A stretch of 64,000 nucleotides of DNA from Pseudomonas kilonensis. GTDB lineage: Bacteria; Pseudomonadota; Gammaproteobacteria; Pseudomonadales; Pseudomonadaceae. Shown piece by piece: positions 62,620 through 64,000 of the stretch (positions are counted from its first letter, which is position 1; the number at the start of each line of letters is the position of its first letter). A program made the translations under genes and the position numbers. The stretch is taken from positions 1 to 64,000 of the forward strand of contig NZ_LHVH01000018.1 in NCBI RefSeq assembly GCF_001269885.1, given 5' to 3'. The notes under the pieces were generated by a model, which worked only from the letters and a program-made list of their open reading frames with translations, had not been told where the DNA came from and ran no database searches.

Positions 62620-62657
62620 GACATGTCTATACTGACATGTCGAAAATATGAACATGT
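62620..62657. promoter_or_regulatory. Putative activator-binding sites (repeated GACATGTC)
   Basis: The palindrome GACATGTC occurs at 62620-62627 and again at 62634-62641, with a related GAACATGT at 62650-62657. These sit about 90-130 bp upstream of the predicted sigma-54 transcript start and just before the activator gene, a normal place for enhancer sites. Confidence 0.65.
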
Positions 62658-62666
62658 GGCCGAATA

Positions 62667-64000
62667 ATGAATCAGCAACCTGCAGCGTTGAGCGCCGAAG
62701 ACCGTGACTACCTCACCACGCTGGGCCCTGCGTCGTTGAACGAAGGGCCAGGTACTGCGCTGGATGAGGCCTGGCAAGCGTGCTTGCAGGGGGCTATCGA
62801 TCGGCCTGTCGGGATCCGCCGAGTGATTTGGGCGTCCTGGTTGCGCAGCGTCGATGCCGGCCTCGATCCGGAAGACGGTGAGTACCGTTTTGTCGCGCCT
62901 GCCGACCTGACCGCGACCCTGGCAGCCAACCGGGTGCTGATCGCCGCTGCGGCGCAAGTCATGCGCGGTTTGCTCGCCTATAACCCCAGGGGTCATATCA
63001 ACCTGACCGATGCCGAAGGCACGACGTTGTATTTCTGTGGCCTGGACCTCACACCCATCGGCAGTCGATTGCTGGAGTCGGTACAGGGCACCAATTGCAC
63101 CGGGCTGGCAATCGTCGAAGACCGTTTGGTGTATGTGCTGGCCGAAGAGAACTTCGGGCTTGGCCTGCGCCAGCGCCGCATGCATTGCGCCGCTGCGCCG
63201 ATCCGCGATGCCCAAGGCCGGACGCTGGGCATGTTGACCTTGACGGCAGAGCCCGGCTGGTTTCATTTCCATACGCTGGGCACCGTCCAGGCTGCGGCCG
63301 AGGCGGTCTCGAGGCAGATGGCGCTGCAAGCCTTGCTGGAAGAGCAGCAAACGGTCCTTGAGGTGCTCAACGAGGGCTTGGTGGTTTTGGATGAGCAGGG
63401 CTGCATCAAGGCGCTCAACCATTACGCCCGACAGTTGTTCCGCGTCGGCCATGACCTGCTCGGCAGTCCGTTCAAGAGCCTGGGCAAGAGCGAATTGACC
63501 GATGCAGTCCTGCTCGCGGGCGGGGACGGCGTGCGCGACCTGGACTGCACCTTTGAGCTGCACGACCGCAGCCATCTGGCCTGCCTGGTGTCGGTCTGCC
63601 CACTGGAGCAAGGCGGGCGGATTGTGTCGTTGCGCGAGAACCGACGCATCCGGGAAATCACCCGGCGGATCATTGGCACCCAGGCCAGCTACACCTTCGA
63701 AACCATCCTCGGCCGCTCACAGGCGATTGAGGATGCACTGCACCTGGCGCGGATTGCCAGTCGCAGTGATTCGACCACGCTGATCCTCGGTGAGAGCGGC
63801 ACTGGCAAGGAGTTGTTCGCCCAGGCCATCCATAATGGCAGCGACCGTTGTGGCGGGCCTTTCGTGGCGGTCAATTGCGGCGCCATTCCCCGTGACCTGG
63901 TGCAGAGCGAACTGTTTGGACACGTCGAAGGCGCTTTCACCGGGTCGGCGCGCGGTGGGTCGGCAGGCAAGTTCGAGTTGGCCGATGGCGGGACGATCTT
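62667..64000 (+). CDS. Sigma-54-dependent activator (AcoR-like), truncated by window end
   Basis: Open frame from ATG 62667 to the window edge, at least 444 residues. The N-terminal sensory part (about 1-215) is AcoR-like/GAF-like with no receiver domain. A PAS-like segment follows ([20 protein letters not shown]). The AAA+ core begins near 350: [18 protein letters not shown], Walker [37 protein letters not shown]. The sigma-54 contact loop reads GAFTGS rather than GAFTGA. The rest of the AAA+ domain and the Fis-type DNA-binding tail lie outside. It probably activates the divergent dehydrogenase operon. Confidence 0.9.
   Translation, partial: MNQQPAALSAEDRDYLTTLGPASLNEGPGTALDEAWQACLQGAIDRPVGIRRVIWASWLRSVDAGLDPEDGEYRFVAPADLTATLAANRVLIAAAAQVMRGLLAYNPRGHINLTDAEGTTLYFCGLDLTPIGSRLLESVQGTNCTGLAIVEDRLVYVLAEENFGLGLRQRRMHCAAAPIRDAQGRTLGMLTLTAEPGWFHFHTLGTVQAAAEAVSRQMALQALLEEQQTVLEVLNEGLVVLDEQGCIKALNHYARQLFRVGHDLLGSPFKSLGKSELTDAVLLAGGDGVRDLDCTFELHDRSHLACLVSVCPLEQGGRIVSLRENRRIREITRRIIGTQASYTFETILGRSQAIEDALHLARIASRSDSTTLILGESGTGKELFAQAIHNGSDRCGGPFVAVNCGAIPRDLVQSELFGHVEGAFTGSARGGSAGKFELADGGTI

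Overview
The window is chromosomal DNA of a fluorescent-type Pseudomonas. The signs are high GC, REP/REPIN repeats at the left edge, strings of ATGA stop/start overlaps, and a pyochelin-family siderophore locus. All assignments come from reading the sequence and from remembered family features. No database search was run.

Layout. 1-860: REPIN tandem array and a second dispersed repeat. 861-8922 (minus): a peptide-type ABC importer (binding protein, two permeases, two ATPases) with two M20 metallopeptidases, probably controlled by the divergent LysR gene at 9109. 10077-35209 (minus): a 25-kb, 13-gene siderophore operon. It encodes salicylate formation (pchA, pchB), salicylate activation (pchD), an editing thioesterase (pchC), two NRPSs, an embedded and two free-standing methyltransferases, two reductase-type proteins, a VOC-fold protein and a YbtP/YbtQ-like ABC pair. 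35514-44962: a second ABC transporter, two paralogous TonB receptors placed tail to tail, and a PchR-like AraC regulator. Fur-like boxes lie in both divergent promoters.

The siderophore assembly line is not plain pyochelin. The first NRPS reads ArCP-Cy-A-PCP-Cy-A-PCP and the second Cy-A(MT)-PCP-TE. This predicts salicylate plus three cyclised residues with no polyketide step. Two A domains carry a clean Cys code, while the first-module A domain has an altered code. One free-standing methyltransferase looks like a detached interrupted A domain.

44963-59650 is a mosaic accessory region. It holds a scrambled vestige of genes that are intact 10-14 kb further right, a DUF4132-type protein with a small partner, an AT-rich cassette (EamA transporter, methyltransferase, VOC protein), a broken flavin monooxygenase, and MarR/reductase and TetR/SDR units with visible palindromic operators. 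It ends with a dctA-tarD-LysR locus for D-tartrate.

59654-64000 encodes an inositol/sugar-type operon (periplasmic binding protein, hydroxypyruvate-isomerase-like protein, Gfo/Idh/MocA dehydrogenase). It is preceded by a near-consensus sigma-54 promoter and faces a divergent sigma-54 activator that runs off the right edge.
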